The notes beneath the pieces were generated by a model. That model was not told the origin of the DNA. It was given only the letters and a program-made list of their open reading frames with translations, and did no database searches. 64,000 nt of DNA. It comes from Acidobacteriota bacterium. Its GTDB lineage: Bacteria; Acidobacteriota; Vicinamibacteria; Marinacidobacterales; Marinacidobacteraceae. The position numbers were made by a program, and so were the translations under genes. Below, piece by piece: positions 17,765-27,924 of this stretch (position 1 is the stretch's first letter; every line of letters begins with the position of its first letter). The DNA lies in NCBI GenBank assembly GCA_022826825.1, contig JAJDUD010000050.1, forward strand, positions 1-64,000, given 5' to 3'.

Positions 17765-18689
17765 CGGTCCGGTGACTCCGGGGGCTGCTCCGGGCGATTT
17801 CCGCGAGGACCGCCATCCGGACGGCGACGCCGTTCCGCACCTGGTCGAGAATCACCGATCGGGGTCCGTCCGCCACCTCCGAGGAGATCTCGACCCCCCG
17901 GTTGAGGGGGCCGGGATGCAGCACGATGGCGTTGTCGGTCCGGGCGAGCCGTTCCCCGGTGAGGCCGAACTCGCGGTAGTACTCGCGTTCGGTGGGGATG
18001 AAGGAGGCGTGCATGCGCTCGTGCTGGATGCGGAGCACCATGACCGCCTCCGCGCCTTCCAGGGCCTCCTCCGGATGCAACAGCGACCGGACCCCCAGCC
18101 GGTCGAGTCCGGGTGGGACGAGCGTCGGCGGCCCGCAGCAACGCACTTCGGCGCCCAGCATCGTCAGGAGACGGGCGTTCGACCGGAACACCCGGCTGTG
18201 CAGCAGGTCGCCGATGATCGTTACCCGCACGCCGGCGATGCGTCCGAGGTGCTTCCGGATGGTGAATGCGTCCAGCAGCGCCTGCGTGGGATGCTCGCTG
18301 ATCCCGTCACCCGCATTGATGACCTGCGCCGTCGGAATCTCCCGCGCCAGGACGTGGGGGGCTCCCGACTCGGCGCTCCGCACCACCACGATGTCGGGCG
18401 CCATCGAGGCGAGCGTGCGGGCGGTGTCCAGGAAGGTCTCCCCCTTGGAGAGCGAGGAGGACTTGGGAACGAAGGAGAGGGGTTCCGCCGAGAGGCGCTT
18501 GGCGGCGAGCTGGAACGACGCCTGGGTGCGGGTCGAGGGCTCCATGAAGAGGTGGGTCACCGTTCGCCCGACGAGCACCGGAACGCGGGGCACCGGCTGA
18601 TCGGCCACATCCTGGTACCGGGGCGCTTCGTCCAGGATCCCGAGCGCTTCCTCAGGGGTGAGCCCGCGGATACCCAGCAGGTGTCTCAA
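17757..18689 (-). CDS. pyrB: Aspartate carbamoyltransferase catalytic subunit
   Basis: PyrB, 310 aa, makes carbamoyl-aspartate. The carbamoyl-phosphate loop is MEPSTRTQASF (S52-T55); HPTQALLD near 131 and a later HPGPLNRG segment complete the active site. No regulatory pyrI is adjacent. It overlaps pyrR by 4 nt and pyrC by 8 nt, so the three pyr genes form one tightly coupled operon. Confidence 0.96.
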   Translation of the reverse strand: MRHLLGIRGLTPEEALGILDEAPRYQDVADQPVPRVPVLVGRTVTHLFMEPSTRTQASFQLAAKRLSAEPLSFVPKSSSLSKGETFLDTARTLASMAPDIVVVRSAESGAPHVLAREIPTAQVINAGDGISEHPTQALLDAFTIRKHLGRIAGVRVTIIGDLLHSRVFRSNARLLTMLGAEVRCCGPPTLVPPGLDRLGVRSLLHPEEALEGAEAVMVLRIQHERMHASFIPTEREYYREFGLTGERLARTDNAIVLHPGPLNRGVEISSEVADGPRSVILDQVRNGVAVRMAVLAEIARSSPRSHRTDG

Positions 18690-19219
18690 GCCGCGGCCTC
18701 CCCGCGGGGCAGCATGACGACCCCGTCCTCACCGTCCTCTTCTTCGACCCGGACCCGGACCATGTCCCCGTCACCCGCTTCGACCGCGAGGCCCACGAAG
18801 TCGGCGGCGATGGGCAGCTCCCGCCCGCCCCGGTCCACCATGACGGCGAGCCGGACGCTCCGCGGCCGGCCGAAGTTGGCGAGCGCGGTGAGCGCCGCGC
18901 GCACCGTCCGCCCGGTGAAGAGGACGTCGTCCACCAGCAGGATGTGATGCTCCTCCAGCGCGAACGGGATGCGGGTTTCGCCGATGCGGGGAATGCCCCG
19001 GTCATGGACATCGTCGCGGTAGAGATTGATGTCCAGCTCCCCGACCGGGATGTTCCGCCGGCCGGCGTTCTCGAGCTGGCGGCGGATGCGGGCCGCGAGC
19101 GGCACCCCCCGCCGGCGGATGCCCAGGATCGCGAGCGGATCCGGCGTTCCCGCCGCCACCAGGTCCCCAAGCCGGAATAGCGCTGCCCGGAATCCCTCGT
19201 TTCCGAGAACCGTGTTCAT
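18686..19219 (-). CDS. pyrR: Bifunctional pyr operon regulator / uracil phosphoribosyltransferase
   Basis: PyrR, 177 aa from the ATG at 19219 (the frame stays open far upstream through repeats, which is not coding). The PRPP-binding signature ILLVDDVLFTGRTVRAAL spans about 93-110, and IRRRGVPLA is the flexible loop area. In Gram-positives PyrR binds an attenuator in pyr mRNA in response to UMP; here it leads the pyrB-pyrC operon, but I could not recognise the PyrR-binding loop in the leader. Confidence 0.9.
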   Translation of the reverse strand: MNTVLGNEGFRAALFRLGDLVAAGTPDPLAILGIRRRGVPLAARIRRQLENAGRRNIPVGELDINLYRDDVHDRGIPRIGETRIPFALEEHHILLVDDVLFTGRTVRAALTALANFGRPRSVRLAVMVDRGGRELPIAADFVGLAVEAGDGDMVRVRVEEEDGEDGVVMLPRGEAAA

Positions 19220-19299
19220 TCCGGCTGACCGCGCGAATCCTATGCGATTGGGGGGGTGGGGACGCGGGCCAACTGGTGTGCGAGTGCAGTCTGCCCGAC

Positions 19300-19335
19300 C
19301 ACGGAAACGGCTTGGAGCGCCGGCCTCCGGCCGGC
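19300..19335 (-). repeat. REP-like palindrome, inverted copy upstream of pyrR
   Basis: Reading the minus strand, GTGCCGGCCGGAGGCCGG continues into GCTCCAAGCCGTTTCC, the same palindrome-plus-tail as 19524-19556 and, with changes, 169-205 and 42316-42350. It faces the copy at 19524, making an inverted pair about 190 bp apart. Confidence 0.65.
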
Positions 19336-19493
19336 ACGCGGCCCGCAGGGCCGCAAGCGCGTAGGGCTGTTCGGAACCTGGGGCGCACCCGGCCGCGGAC
19401 GCCATCCCGCTGGTCAGCGGCACGTGCGGAAGCGCAACCGCTCGCGCGCTCGGGGCTGACGTGGCGGAAAGCACCATGCCGCAGGCCGAGGTC

Positions 19494-19562
19494 GCGCCGT
19501 GCGCTGCGCTATCGCGCAGCGCGTGCCGGCTGAAGCCGGCGCTCCAAGCCGTTTCCGCCATC
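19494..19562 (+). repeat. REP-like two-hairpin element, direct copy
   Basis: A perfect stem GCGCTGCGC/GCGCAGCGC (19501-19522, loop TATC) is followed by GCCGGCTgaAGCCGGC (19525-19540) and the tail GCTCCAAGCCGTTTCCGCC. The same two-hairpin order occurs on the minus strand at the window start. Confidence 0.7.
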
Positions 19563-19604
19563 CGGGGCCTGCCGGCTGGAGCATGTGTCAATTCCGGAGC
19601 CTGC

Positions 19605-19905
19605 CGGCCGAAGCTGGGGGCGATAGCGGGGTCGGCCGGCGGAAGCTGGGTGCAATACCGAGGTCTCCTGACAGGAGCTGGGTGCGATAGCGGAGCCGGT
19701 GAGAAGCGGGCGGGTTCAAGCCTGGGGCGATACGGGAGCCGGTAGACCCGAGCCTGGGGCGATACGAGAGCCGGTCGACCCCAGCTTGGGGCGATCCGGA
19801 AGCCGGCGGGCTCCAGCCTGGGGCGATACGGAAGCCGGTGGACCCCAGCTTGGGGCGATAACGAGGTCGGCGGGCTCAAGCCTGGGGCGATAGCGGAACG
19901 GTGGA
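19605..19905. repeat. 32-bp tandem repeat array (about nine units)
   Basis: The core GGGGCGATA recurs at 19617, 19648 (GGGTGCAATA), 19680, then exactly every 32 bp at 19724, 19756, 19788, 19820, 19852 and 19884; one 12-bp insertion separates units three and four. Units alternate between AGCCTGGGGCGAT and CAGCTTGGGGCGAT forms, giving a 64-bp higher-order period. There are no unique spacers, so it is not a CRISPR array. The last unit contains the stop codon and C-terminal codons of the rluD-type gene. Together with the REP-like copies it fills the gene-free stretch 19220-19875. Confidence 0.9.
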
Positions 19906-20928
19906 GGAGGCACCGGCTGAGCGCAGCGCCGCGAGCGTCTTCTCGAAGTCCTCGGGGAGCGGCGCCGCGAACCGAACCGGATCGCCGGTGCCGGGATGGC
20001 GGAAGGCGATCTCGGCGGCGTGGAGCGCGGGGCGTTCGAGGCGGCGCAGGGCGGCGCCCGCCTGTCCGCCGCCGCGGCGCGGAGCCGCCGGGCCGTACAT
20101 CACGTCGCCGGCGATCGGATGGCCGGTGTGGGCCAGGTGGACGCGGGCCTGGTGGGTGCGGCCGGTGTGGAGGCGGATACCGACGAAGGTGGTCAGCGGC
20201 AGCTCCTCAAGCGGCCAAGCCTCGGTCTCCGCGTCCCTTGCGTTCTTCCCGCGGCATCGGAAACGCTGCGGATTCTTCGGGTCGCGACCGATGGGTTCGC
20301 TGATCCGGCGGCGTTCTCCGAACCGGCCCATCACCAGGGCCAGGTACTGCTTTTCCACCTGCCGTTCCGCGAAGGCTCTGGCTAGCTGCAGCCGCGCCGG
20401 CTCGGTGCGGGCGGCGACCAGCACGCCGCTCGTGCCCCGGTCCAGGCGATGGACCAGCCCCGGCCGTCCGGGAGGACCGACCCGCGCGATCTCCGGGTAT
20501 CGCTGGATCAGCCCGTTCGCCAGGGTCCGGTCCCGGTGACCAGGACCTGGATGGACCACCAGCCCCGCCGGCTTGTCGATCACGACGAGCCAGGGATCTT
20601 CGTGGAGAACTTCGAGCGGCACCGGTTCCGGAGACAGCGGGTCGTTCTCGCCGGGGGCACCGAACAGCGGGGTGCGGCCGTCGCCGGGGGCCGCAACGAG
20701 CACCCGCTGACCCGGGCGGCAGCGGTGACCGGGACGGCGGACCCGTCCGTCGAGCCGGACGAATCCCGCCTCCACCCAGCGCGCCGTCTCGCTGCGGCTG
20801 ATGTCCGGCAGGCGCTCCGAAGCGATCAGGTCCAGGCGCCGGCCGTCCTCCGCGTCGGCGACCTCGAATTCGAGACTCGTCTCGGCGTGGAAGTCCGGCG
20901 GTTCAGGCGGTACGCCTTCGGAGGACAA
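19876..20928 (-). CDS. rluD: RluA-family 23S rRNA pseudouridine synthase (RluD-like)
   Basis: 350 aa. An N-terminal S4 RNA-binding domain (about 20-85; ISRSETARWVEAGFVRLDG) is followed by the RluA catalytic domain with the HRLDRGTSGVLV motif, whose Asp is the nucleophile. The location next to lspA in many genomes and the overall length favour RluD (U1911/1915/1917 of 23S rRNA), though RluC-type specificity cannot be excluded. The last dozen codons lie inside a 32-bp repeat unit, so the C-terminus has probably been remodelled by repeat expansion. The start overlaps the lgt end by 26 nt. Confidence 0.88.
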   Translation of the reverse strand: MSSEGVPPEPPDFHAETSLEFEVADAEDGRRLDLIASERLPDISRSETARWVEAGFVRLDGRVRRPGHRCRPGQRVLVAAPGDGRTPLFGAPGENDPLSPEPVPLEVLHEDPWLVVIDKPAGLVVHPGPGHRDRTLANGLIQRYPEIARVGPPGRPGLVHRLDRGTSGVLVAARTEPARLQLARAFAERQVEKQYLALVMGRFGERRRISEPIGRDPKNPQRFRCRGKNARDAETEAWPLEELPLTTFVGIRLHTGRTHQARVHLAHTGHPIAGDVMYGPAAPRRGGGQAGAALRRLERPALHAAEIAFRHPGTGDPVRFAAPLPEDFEKTLAALRSAGASSTVPLSPQA

Positions 20929-21694
20929 GAAGCGAGATCACCGCCGCGGCAACGATCCAGATGCCGACGAACTGCGAGGTCGAAAGTAGCCCGTCCAGCA
21001 CGAACCCGCGCGGATCTCCGCGGAAGAACTCGATGATGAATCGGCCGACCGGATAGACCAGCGCCCAGGTAAGGAAAAGCTGGCCTTGGAACGTGCGGCG
21101 CGGGGCGAGCCAGAGCAGGAAGAAGAACAGGGCGAACTCGAGGCCCGCTTCGTAGATCTGGGTCGGGTGGAGCGGAATGTCGAGCGGCACCCCGGTGACC
21201 GAATGCGCGTAGGGGTCGGTGAAGGTGATCGCCGGCAGACCCTCGGCCGGGGTTCCGTAGCAACACCCGGCGGCAAGGCATCCGAGCCTGCCGATCCCGT
21301 GCCCGCACGCGATCGAGGGCGCCATCAGGTCTCCACAGTTCCAGACGGGAATCCCGCGCTTCCGGCAGAACCAGATGGTGGCCCCGACCGCTCCCAGCAG
21401 ACCGCCGAAGAAGACACCCCCGGCGGTGATGAAGCCCCCCGGGTTGGCCAGGAAGCGCGCGGGATCCAGCAGGATCAGCAGCACCTTGGCGCCGACCAGC
21501 GCCCCGATCACCAGGTAGAGCCCGAGGTCGTAGATGTGCTGCGGCTGGATGCCGTAGCGTGGCGCGCGTTTCGCCGCCACCCAGAGCCCGAACAGGAACC
21601 CGGCGAACATGAGGATGCCGTAGGTGTGGAGGACGGGGTGGAAGGTCCGCCCCAGGATCTCGAACGAACCGAAGTCCACAAGGCGGGGAAACAC
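20903..21694 (-). CDS. lgt: Prolipoprotein diacylglyceryl transferase
   Basis: Lgt, 263 aa, an inner-membrane enzyme that adds diacylglycerol to the lipobox Cys of prolipoproteins. Seven hydrophobic spans are visible; GHGIGRLGCLAAGCCYG (about 132-148) is the signature with the essential Arg, and HPTQIYEA lies near 178. It follows lspA by 4 nt, giving lspA-lgt-rluD. Several lipobox proteins in this window (55263, 56684, 63248) are likely substrates. Confidence 0.95.
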   Translation of the reverse strand: MFPRLVDFGSFEILGRTFHPVLHTYGILMFAGFLFGLWVAAKRAPRYGIQPQHIYDLGLYLVIGALVGAKVLLILLDPARFLANPGGFITAGGVFFGGLLGAVGATIWFCRKRGIPVWNCGDLMAPSIACGHGIGRLGCLAAGCCYGTPAEGLPAITFTDPYAHSVTGVPLDIPLHPTQIYEAGLEFALFFFLLWLAPRRTFQGQLFLTWALVYPVGRFIIEFFRGDPRGFVLDGLLSTSQFVGIWIVAAAVISLLVLRRRTA

Positions 21695-21698
21695 CGGA

Positions 21699-22217
21699 TC
21701 AGCCCTCCTGACCCGCCCTGCCGGCTTCTTGCCGCAGGTCCCGCACGCTCTCCAGCACGAGCAGGCCGACCCCGGTGCAGATCATCGCGTCCGCGATGTT
21801 GAAGGCGGGCCAGTGAGCGCTGCCGACGTAGAAGTCGAAGAAGTCCACCACGTAGCCGTAGAGGAGCCGGTCGAGGATGTTGCCGATGGCCCCCGCCAGC
21901 ATCGCCGCGATCCCGAAGACGGTCATTCCGGACAGTGGACCGGCGCGCCACGCGAACCACACGATGGCGACCAGCAAGCCCACCGAAACACCGGTGAGCA
22001 GGAACGCCTTGCCCGGGATGGAAACTCCCCCGAGCAACCCGAAGGCCATGCCGGTGTTATGCACCAGGGTGAGTTGGAAGAACCCGGGGATCACTTCCAC
22101 CGGGCTCCCCATCGAGAGCGACCGCTCGGCGAGAACCTTGGTGACGCGGTCCGCTATCAGAATCCCCGCGAAGAGGACGAGCAGTTGGGGACGGCGCCCT
22201 CGGAGGAGGTCGGTCAA
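21699..22217 (-). CDS. lspA: Lipoprotein signal peptidase II
   Basis: LspA, 172 aa with four membrane spans. The aspartic protease dyad lies in GNILDRLLYG and FNIADAMICTG; the conserved NTGMAFGLL is also visible. It cleaves the signal peptide after Lgt has modified the lipobox Cys. First gene of lspA-lgt-rluD. Confidence 0.95.
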   Translation of the reverse strand: MTDLLRGRRPQLLVLFAGILIADRVTKVLAERSLSMGSPVEVIPGFFQLTLVHNTGMAFGLLGGVSIPGKAFLLTGVSVGLLVAIVWFAWRAGPLSGMTVFGIAAMLAGAIGNILDRLLYGYVVDFFDFYVGSAHWPAFNIADAMICTGVGLLVLESVRDLRQEAGRAGQEG

Positions 22218-22336
22218 CGAGCCCGGATTCTAGTGTGGTGTCCGGCTCGCGGGGGGCGAAGAGGTGGTCCGCAGGCAGCGATTCCAGGCGCGTCCGGGAG
22301 CCGTGTTCCTTACACTTGCCGCCCCTTCGCAGCCGC

Positions 22337-23164
22337 ATGCCCTACAGCTTCTCGATCCGCGACCTCGCCGGCATGGACGACATGAAGATGTGCGAGGCAA
22401 TCCAGCAGGAAGTGTGGGGATTCATCGAACTCGATGTGGTTCCGGCCGGGCTCATGGCGGTCATGGGCCACTATGGCGCGATCACCGCCGGCGCCTTCGT
22501 CGGCGAACGGTTGGCCGGTTTCGTGTGCGGGTTTCCCGGGGGCGGCGAGGGCGAGCCGTTCCACCACTCGCACATGCTCGCGGTGCGTCCCGAGTTCCAG
22601 GGGGCCGGCATCGGTCTGGCGCTCAAGTGGGCGCAGGCCGATCGGGTCCTCGCGCAGGGTGTCCGCCGCGTGAACTGGACGTTCGATCCGCTCCAGGCGC
22701 GGAACGCGAACCTGAACATCAACCACCTCGGCTGCGTCTCGTCGGTGTACCGCCTGAACGTGTACGGCAACAGCAACAGCCCCCTTCACGGCGGGTTGCC
22801 GACGGACCGGCTGGAACCGGACTGGCGGCTCGATTCCGGACGCGTCGCGCGCGCCCGCCGCCGCGAGCTGATCCCGCCGCCCGGAATCCCGGACCTGCCG
22901 AGGGTCAACGCCGTCTCGTTCCGCGAGGACGGGCTCCCGGTGAGCGGTGACGGGGCGGGGCCCGCCGGCGAAGACGGCGACGTGCTCTATCTGATTCCCG
23001 CCGACTTCAACGACGTCCTGCAGCAGGACATCGGGCTCGCCATGGACTGGAGAGTGAGGAGCCGCAAGGCCCTCACCGAGCTCTTCGACCGGGGATACGA
23101 AGTCGTCGGCTTTCACCGCGATGGCCGCGACGCGGCCTACCGGCTGCGCCCAGGCAGCGGCTGA
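22337..23164 (+). CDS. Predicted GNAT-family acetyltransferase (COG3375 type)
   Basis: 275 aa from the ATG at 22337 (an earlier in-frame start at 22235 adds low-complexity sequence). The acetyl-CoA-binding motif A is RPEFQGAGIG (84-93), after SHMLAV. The later RVNWTFDPLQARNANLNINHLG matches my recollection of the COG3375 group, a GNAT branch of unknown substrate. The C-terminal third (about 190-275) is family-specific. It stands alone on the plus strand between divergently and convergently oriented genes. Confidence 0.75.
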   Translation: MPYSFSIRDLAGMDDMKMCEAIQQEVWGFIELDVVPAGLMAVMGHYGAITAGAFVGERLAGFVCGFPGGGEGEPFHHSHMLAVRPEFQGAGIGLALKWAQADRVLAQGVRRVNWTFDPLQARNANLNINHLGCVSSVYRLNVYGNSNSPLHGGLPTDRLEPDWRLDSGRVARARRRELIPPPGIPDLPRVNAVSFREDGLPVSGDGAGPAGEDGDVLYLIPADFNDVLQQDIGLAMDWRVRSRKALTELFDRGYEVVGFHRDGRDAAYRLRPGSG

Positions 23165-23181
23165 ACCGGGACTTCCCTGCT

Positions 23182-23964
23182 CTAACCGGCGCTCTGCGTC
23201 CAGCGCGGCTGCCGCTTCTCGAGGAAGGCGCGCATTCCCTCCTGGGCGTCGGGTTCGACCGCGTTCCCGCACATCACTTCCGACATCCGGGCGTAGGCGT
23301 CTTCCACGCTGAGGCCGGTCTGGCGGTGGAAGGCGCGCTTCCCGAGCGCTACCACGAAGGGGCTTGCCTCCGCGATCCGCTCCACGAAGGCCTGGGTTTC
23401 TTCCTCCAGCCGCTCCTCGGGCGCCACCCGGTTCACGAGCCCCCACTCGAGTGCCGTCTTCGCGTCCACGAAGTCTCCGGTGAGCAGCATCTCCATGGCG
23501 CGCTTCGAGCCGACGGCGCGGCTGACGGGGACCATCGGGGTGGAACAGAAGAGTCCGATCCGGACCCCGGGGGTGGCGAAGCGGGCGGTGTCGGCGGCCA
23601 CCGCGAGATCGGAGGCCGCGACCAGTTGACAGCCGGCGGCGGTCGCGATGCCACGCACTTCGGCGATAACGGGCAGCGGCAGGTTGCGGATCGTCTCCAT
23701 GAGCGTTGCGCAGGCGGCGAAGACCCGGCGCGCTTCCTCCGGGCCCGCCCCCACCATTTCGGGCAGGTAGTGGCCGGCGGAAAACGCCGGGCCGGCGCCC
23801 GTCAGCACGACGGCCCGGGCGCCCTCTTCCGCGGCCGCTTCCCGCAGCGCCGCCTCCAGCCGGTCCATCATGGTCACCGACAGGGCGTTTCGTTTCTCGG
23901 GCCACCGCATCTGGACCCGGGCGGCGGGCCCCCGGCGGACGATGCCAACCTCAGCTTCCGGCAT
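23182..23964 (-). CDS. Enoyl-CoA hydratase/isomerase family protein
   Basis: A 260-aa crotonase-fold protein. The first oxyanion-hole segment is GAGPAFSAGHYLPEM, the second RGIATAAGCQLVAASDLAVAA; the Gly/Glu positions typical of hydratases appear altered (SAGH rather than SAGAD, and no clear catalytic Glu after GCQLV), resembling ECHDC3-like members. Substrate uncertain. Its start overlaps the end of the symporter gene by 14 nt, so the two are co-transcribed. Confidence 0.8.
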   Translation of the reverse strand: MPEAEVGIVRRGPAARVQMRWPEKRNALSVTMMDRLEAALREAAAEEGARAVVLTGAGPAFSAGHYLPEMVGAGPEEARRVFAACATLMETIRNLPLPVIAEVRGIATAAGCQLVAASDLAVAADTARFATPGVRIGLFCSTPMVPVSRAVGSKRAMEMLLTGDFVDAKTALEWGLVNRVAPEERLEEETQAFVERIAEASPFVVALGKRAFHRQTGLSVEDAYARMSEVMCGNAVEPDAQEGMRAFLEKRQPRWTQSAG

Positions 23965-25432
23965 CGGAGTTCCCGCCTCCCGTGAACGGCTCCACCTGTT
24001 CGGGCCGTGCCGGCGCCGTGAGCAGGCTGCCGATGATCAGCCCGGAGACCGAAGCGACCGCGGCGGGATAGATCACGTAGTCGTAGTCGGTTGGAAGAAA
24101 CCAGACCCGCTCGAACCCGGCGGAGTTCAGGACTCCGAAGATCAGGGTGGTCACGATCCCGGCGGAGATGGAAATGACGCCGCCGACCGGGCTTGCCCGC
24201 CGCCACAGGAACGCCGCCAGCAGGGCGGGGGTCACCGCGGCCCCCACCATGGTGTAGGCGTAGAGCGCCATGTCGAGGATGCTCTCGAAACGGGTGGTGA
24301 TGACCAGAGCCAGGGCCGAGAGGCCGACCATCGCGAAGCGCTGGAAGCGGATCACCGTCCCGGAATCGGCGTCCGGACGAACGAAACGCTGGTAGATGTC
24401 CCGCGCCATCCCGGTGGAAGGGACCAGCAGGAAGGTGGTGGCGGTGGAGAAGATGATGGCCACCGCGCCGGCCAGCAGGAGGCATCCCGCGAACGCCGGG
24501 AGCTGGTGCCTTGCGAATTCGAGGAGCACCGTCTCGGTGGCCCGGGCGTCGAATCCCCCCGCGGTCCGGAAGGTGGGATCGTCCCAGTAGCCCGCGGACG
24601 CGAAGACCGCGGTGGCGACGATCATGACCTCGATCAGGATCACTCCCACGATCATGCCGAGCACCGCCTTCCGGGCCGCGGCTCCGGACCGGGCGGCGTA
24701 GAACTTCTGGTACATGCCGCTCTCGCCCAGCAGGAGCAGCATCGTGGGCAGGAAGAGTCCGATCGCCGCCGAGAGGCCGAGCCGGCCGGTGAGGGTGAAG
24801 TGGGTCTCCGGAAGGACGCTGGTCAGCCCCTCGACCCCTCCGGCCCCGGCAAAGGCGAGCGGCGCCGCGATCAGGATGCTGACGATGATGATGATCCCGT
24901 TCACCACGTCCAGGCTGATCACCGAGAGCATCCCGGCGCTCACCGCGAAGAGGGTCACCAGCACCGCGACGATGGTCATGCCCACGTCGGGGTCGAGCCC
25001 GGGGAACAGGATGGCCAGCAGCCGTCCGCCCCCCACGAACTGGTAGCCGGCGATGGTGAGGTAGGCGATCGCGATTGCCGTCGTCCCGAGGAGCCGCGCC
25101 GCCGGGTGGTAGCGGCGTTCCAGCAGGTCGGGAACCGTGTACTCCGCGATCCGCCGCACCCTGGCGGCGAGAAAGAAGACCACCATGATCCCGACCCACG
25201 CCCCGGCGCTCATCCACAGCGCGGAGAACCCCTCGCGGAACGCCCGGCCAGCGCCGCCGAAGAGGCTTCCGGAGCCGATCCAGGTGCAGATGAGAGTCCC
25301 GACCAGAATCTGCCACGGCACCGACCGACCCGCGACCATGAAGTCGTCCTGGGTGGACACGTTCCGCGCCCGGCGGAGGGCGATGAACATCAGGAGCCCC
25401 AGGTAGCCGAGGACGGTGACGACGTAGATCAC
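23951..25432 (-). CDS. Sodium:solute symporter family protein
   Basis: A 493-aa SSS-family transporter with about 13 membrane spans over its whole length. The N-terminal SxxDFMVAGRSVPWQILVGT and the GSGSLFGGAGRAF segment are typical of the family. Substrate cannot be assigned: SSS proteins carry sugars, proline, pantothenate, carboxylates and others. Coupling to an enoyl-CoA-hydratase-like gene hints at an organic acid, but that is only inference. Confidence 0.85.
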   Translation of the reverse strand: MIYVVTVLGYLGLLMFIALRRARNVSTQDDFMVAGRSVPWQILVGTLICTWIGSGSLFGGAGRAFREGFSALWMSAGAWVGIMVVFFLAARVRRIAEYTVPDLLERRYHPAARLLGTTAIAIAYLTIAGYQFVGGGRLLAILFPGLDPDVGMTIVAVLVTLFAVSAGMLSVISLDVVNGIIIIVSILIAAPLAFAGAGGVEGLTSVLPETHFTLTGRLGLSAAIGLFLPTMLLLLGESGMYQKFYAARSGAAARKAVLGMIVGVILIEVMIVATAVFASAGYWDDPTFRTAGGFDARATETVLLEFARHQLPAFAGCLLLAGAVAIIFSTATTFLLVPSTGMARDIYQRFVRPDADSGTVIRFQRFAMVGLSALALVITTRFESILDMALYAYTMVGAAVTPALLAAFLWRRASPVGGVISISAGIVTTLIFGVLNSAGFERVWFLPTDYDYVIYPAAVASVSGLIIGSLLTAPARPEQVEPFTGGGNSDAGS

Positions 25433-25467
25433 GGTTCGATCCTATCCGCTTCGGACGGTGGGTCCGG

Positions 25468-26330
25468 TCAGGCGGGAAGCGAGGCGGCGAGCACGCGGGG
25501 AATGCCCTTGAGGTCGGGAACGGTCTCGGCCGGACCGAATCCCGCGTCCACCAGGATCCGGGTCGCGGCGTCCTGCTGGCCCGCCCCGATCTCGACGAGC
25601 ACCCGGCCGCCGGGACGGACCGCCCGCGCTGCCATGGGCGCCAGCCGGCGGAGCGGGTCGAGGCCGTCCGGACCCCCGGCGAGGGCATCGCGCGGCTCGT
25701 GGTCGCGGACCTCGGGTTCGAGCCCGTCGATCTCCGCGTTGGGGATATACGGGAGGTTGGCGACGACTCCGTCCAGCGATCCGGACGCCAGCGGAGTGAG
25801 CAGGTCGCCGGCCACCAGCCGGACGCGCGACTCCAGGTTGGTTCTCCTTACGTTCCCGGCGGCGAGGGCGAGCGCTCCCGGCGCGTTGTCGAGCGCCAGG
25901 ACGTGAAGGGCGGGCAGCCGGGAGGCCAGGGCGAGGGCGATGGCGCCCGTTCCGCACCCCACGTCCGCGATCCGGAGCGGAGCCTGGCTGTTCGTCTCGA
26001 ACCGGACCAGAGCCGCCTCCACGAGGGTTTCGGTGTCGGGGCGGGGAATGAGCGCCGCGCGACCGACCGCCAGGGTCAGGCCGAAGAACTCCACCTCGCC
26101 CACGAGGTGCTGGAGCGGCCGCCGGGCCGCCCGCTCGGCGATGAGGGCGTCGAACGAGGCCTTCACCGCCGGAGACAGCCGATCCCCGGCTCGCGCGATC
26201 AGCGCAGCGGCGGACCACCGGGCCGCGGACCGCAGCAGAAGGCCGGCGTCGAACTCCGGAGACGCTATCCCGGCGGCCGCCAGCCGCTCCGAACCGCCGC
26301 GGAGGGCCTCTCGGACCGTCAGTTTCGCCG

Positions 26331-26334
<4 letters not shown>
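25468..26334 (-). CDS. prmC: Peptide chain release factor N5-glutamine methyltransferase
   Basis: PrmC methylates the Gln of the GGQ motif in release factors. The SAM motif is IADVGCGTGAIALALA and the catalytic NPPY appears as N-L-P-Y in VVANLPYIPNAE, a substitution of the first Pro. The frame upstream of the GTG at 26166 encodes a perfect PrmC N-terminal helical domain (starting LTVREALRGGSERLAAAG), so that GTG is too late. No ATG, GTG or TTG lies in frame near the real N-terminus; CTG at 26334 (overlapping the prfA stop as CTGA) or CTG at 26322 are the candidates. About 288 aa with the former, the usual family length. Confidence 0.85.
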
Positions 26335-27437
<1,103 letters not shown>

Positions 27438-27632
27438 GGCGATTTCTCTGTCGGTGGTGTGCCTGGTGTGGGACGCCCCCGGTTCCGGCACGAGTCCGAA
27501 ACGGCACGGGCGTCATGGTAGCGGTCCACGCGTGCGTCGGGTTTCCGGCCGGCATGCACTGTTGTCCGGGAACGGACAGGCCGCACGGACCCGGAACCCG
27601 GATCGGCTGCGAACTCTTGCCCGGGAAAGGTT

Positions 27633-27872
27633 CTACTGCGCGGCGCTCGCCTGCGCCGCCCGCCGCGACCGAACCTCGCCGTACTTCTGGCGGAATCGTT
27701 CCACCCGTCCGGTCGAGTCCACGATCCGGTGCTTCCCGGTGAAGAACGGATGGCAGGCGGAACAGATCTCAAGCCGCAGATCGCTGCCCCGGGTGGAACG
27801 GGTCACGAAACTGGTGCCGCAGGCACAGGTCACCGTGATCTCTTGGTACTCGGGGTGGATGTCGGAGCGCAT
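27633..27872 (-). CDS. rpmE: 50S ribosomal protein L31 (zinc-binding form)
   Basis: L31, 79 aa from ATG 27872: [19 protein letters not shown] is typical. Four zinc-ligand cysteines are in C-A-C and C-S-A-C-H, so this is the C+ form that holds zinc and is replaced by a C- paralogue under zinc starvation in some bacteria. HPFFTGKHR is the family signature. It lies between rho and prfA, a common order. Confidence 0.95.
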   Translation of the reverse strand: MRSDIHPEYQEITVTCACGTSFVTRSTRGSDLRLEICSACHPFFTGKHRIVDSTGRVERFRQKYGEVRSRRAAQASAAQ

Positions 27873-27924
27873 TCGAGGGGCGCGAATACTAGCAGTGCGT
27901 CTGCCACCATGCGGCGAAGCCATG

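Noticed and set aside
18686..19879. Long pyrR frame starting near 19879
   Set aside because: The first 220 codons translate the tandem array and REP-like repeats; the PyrR domain begins at 19219.
19605..19905. CRISPR array
   Set aside because: The 32-bp units are contiguous with no unique spacers, and no cas genes are nearby.
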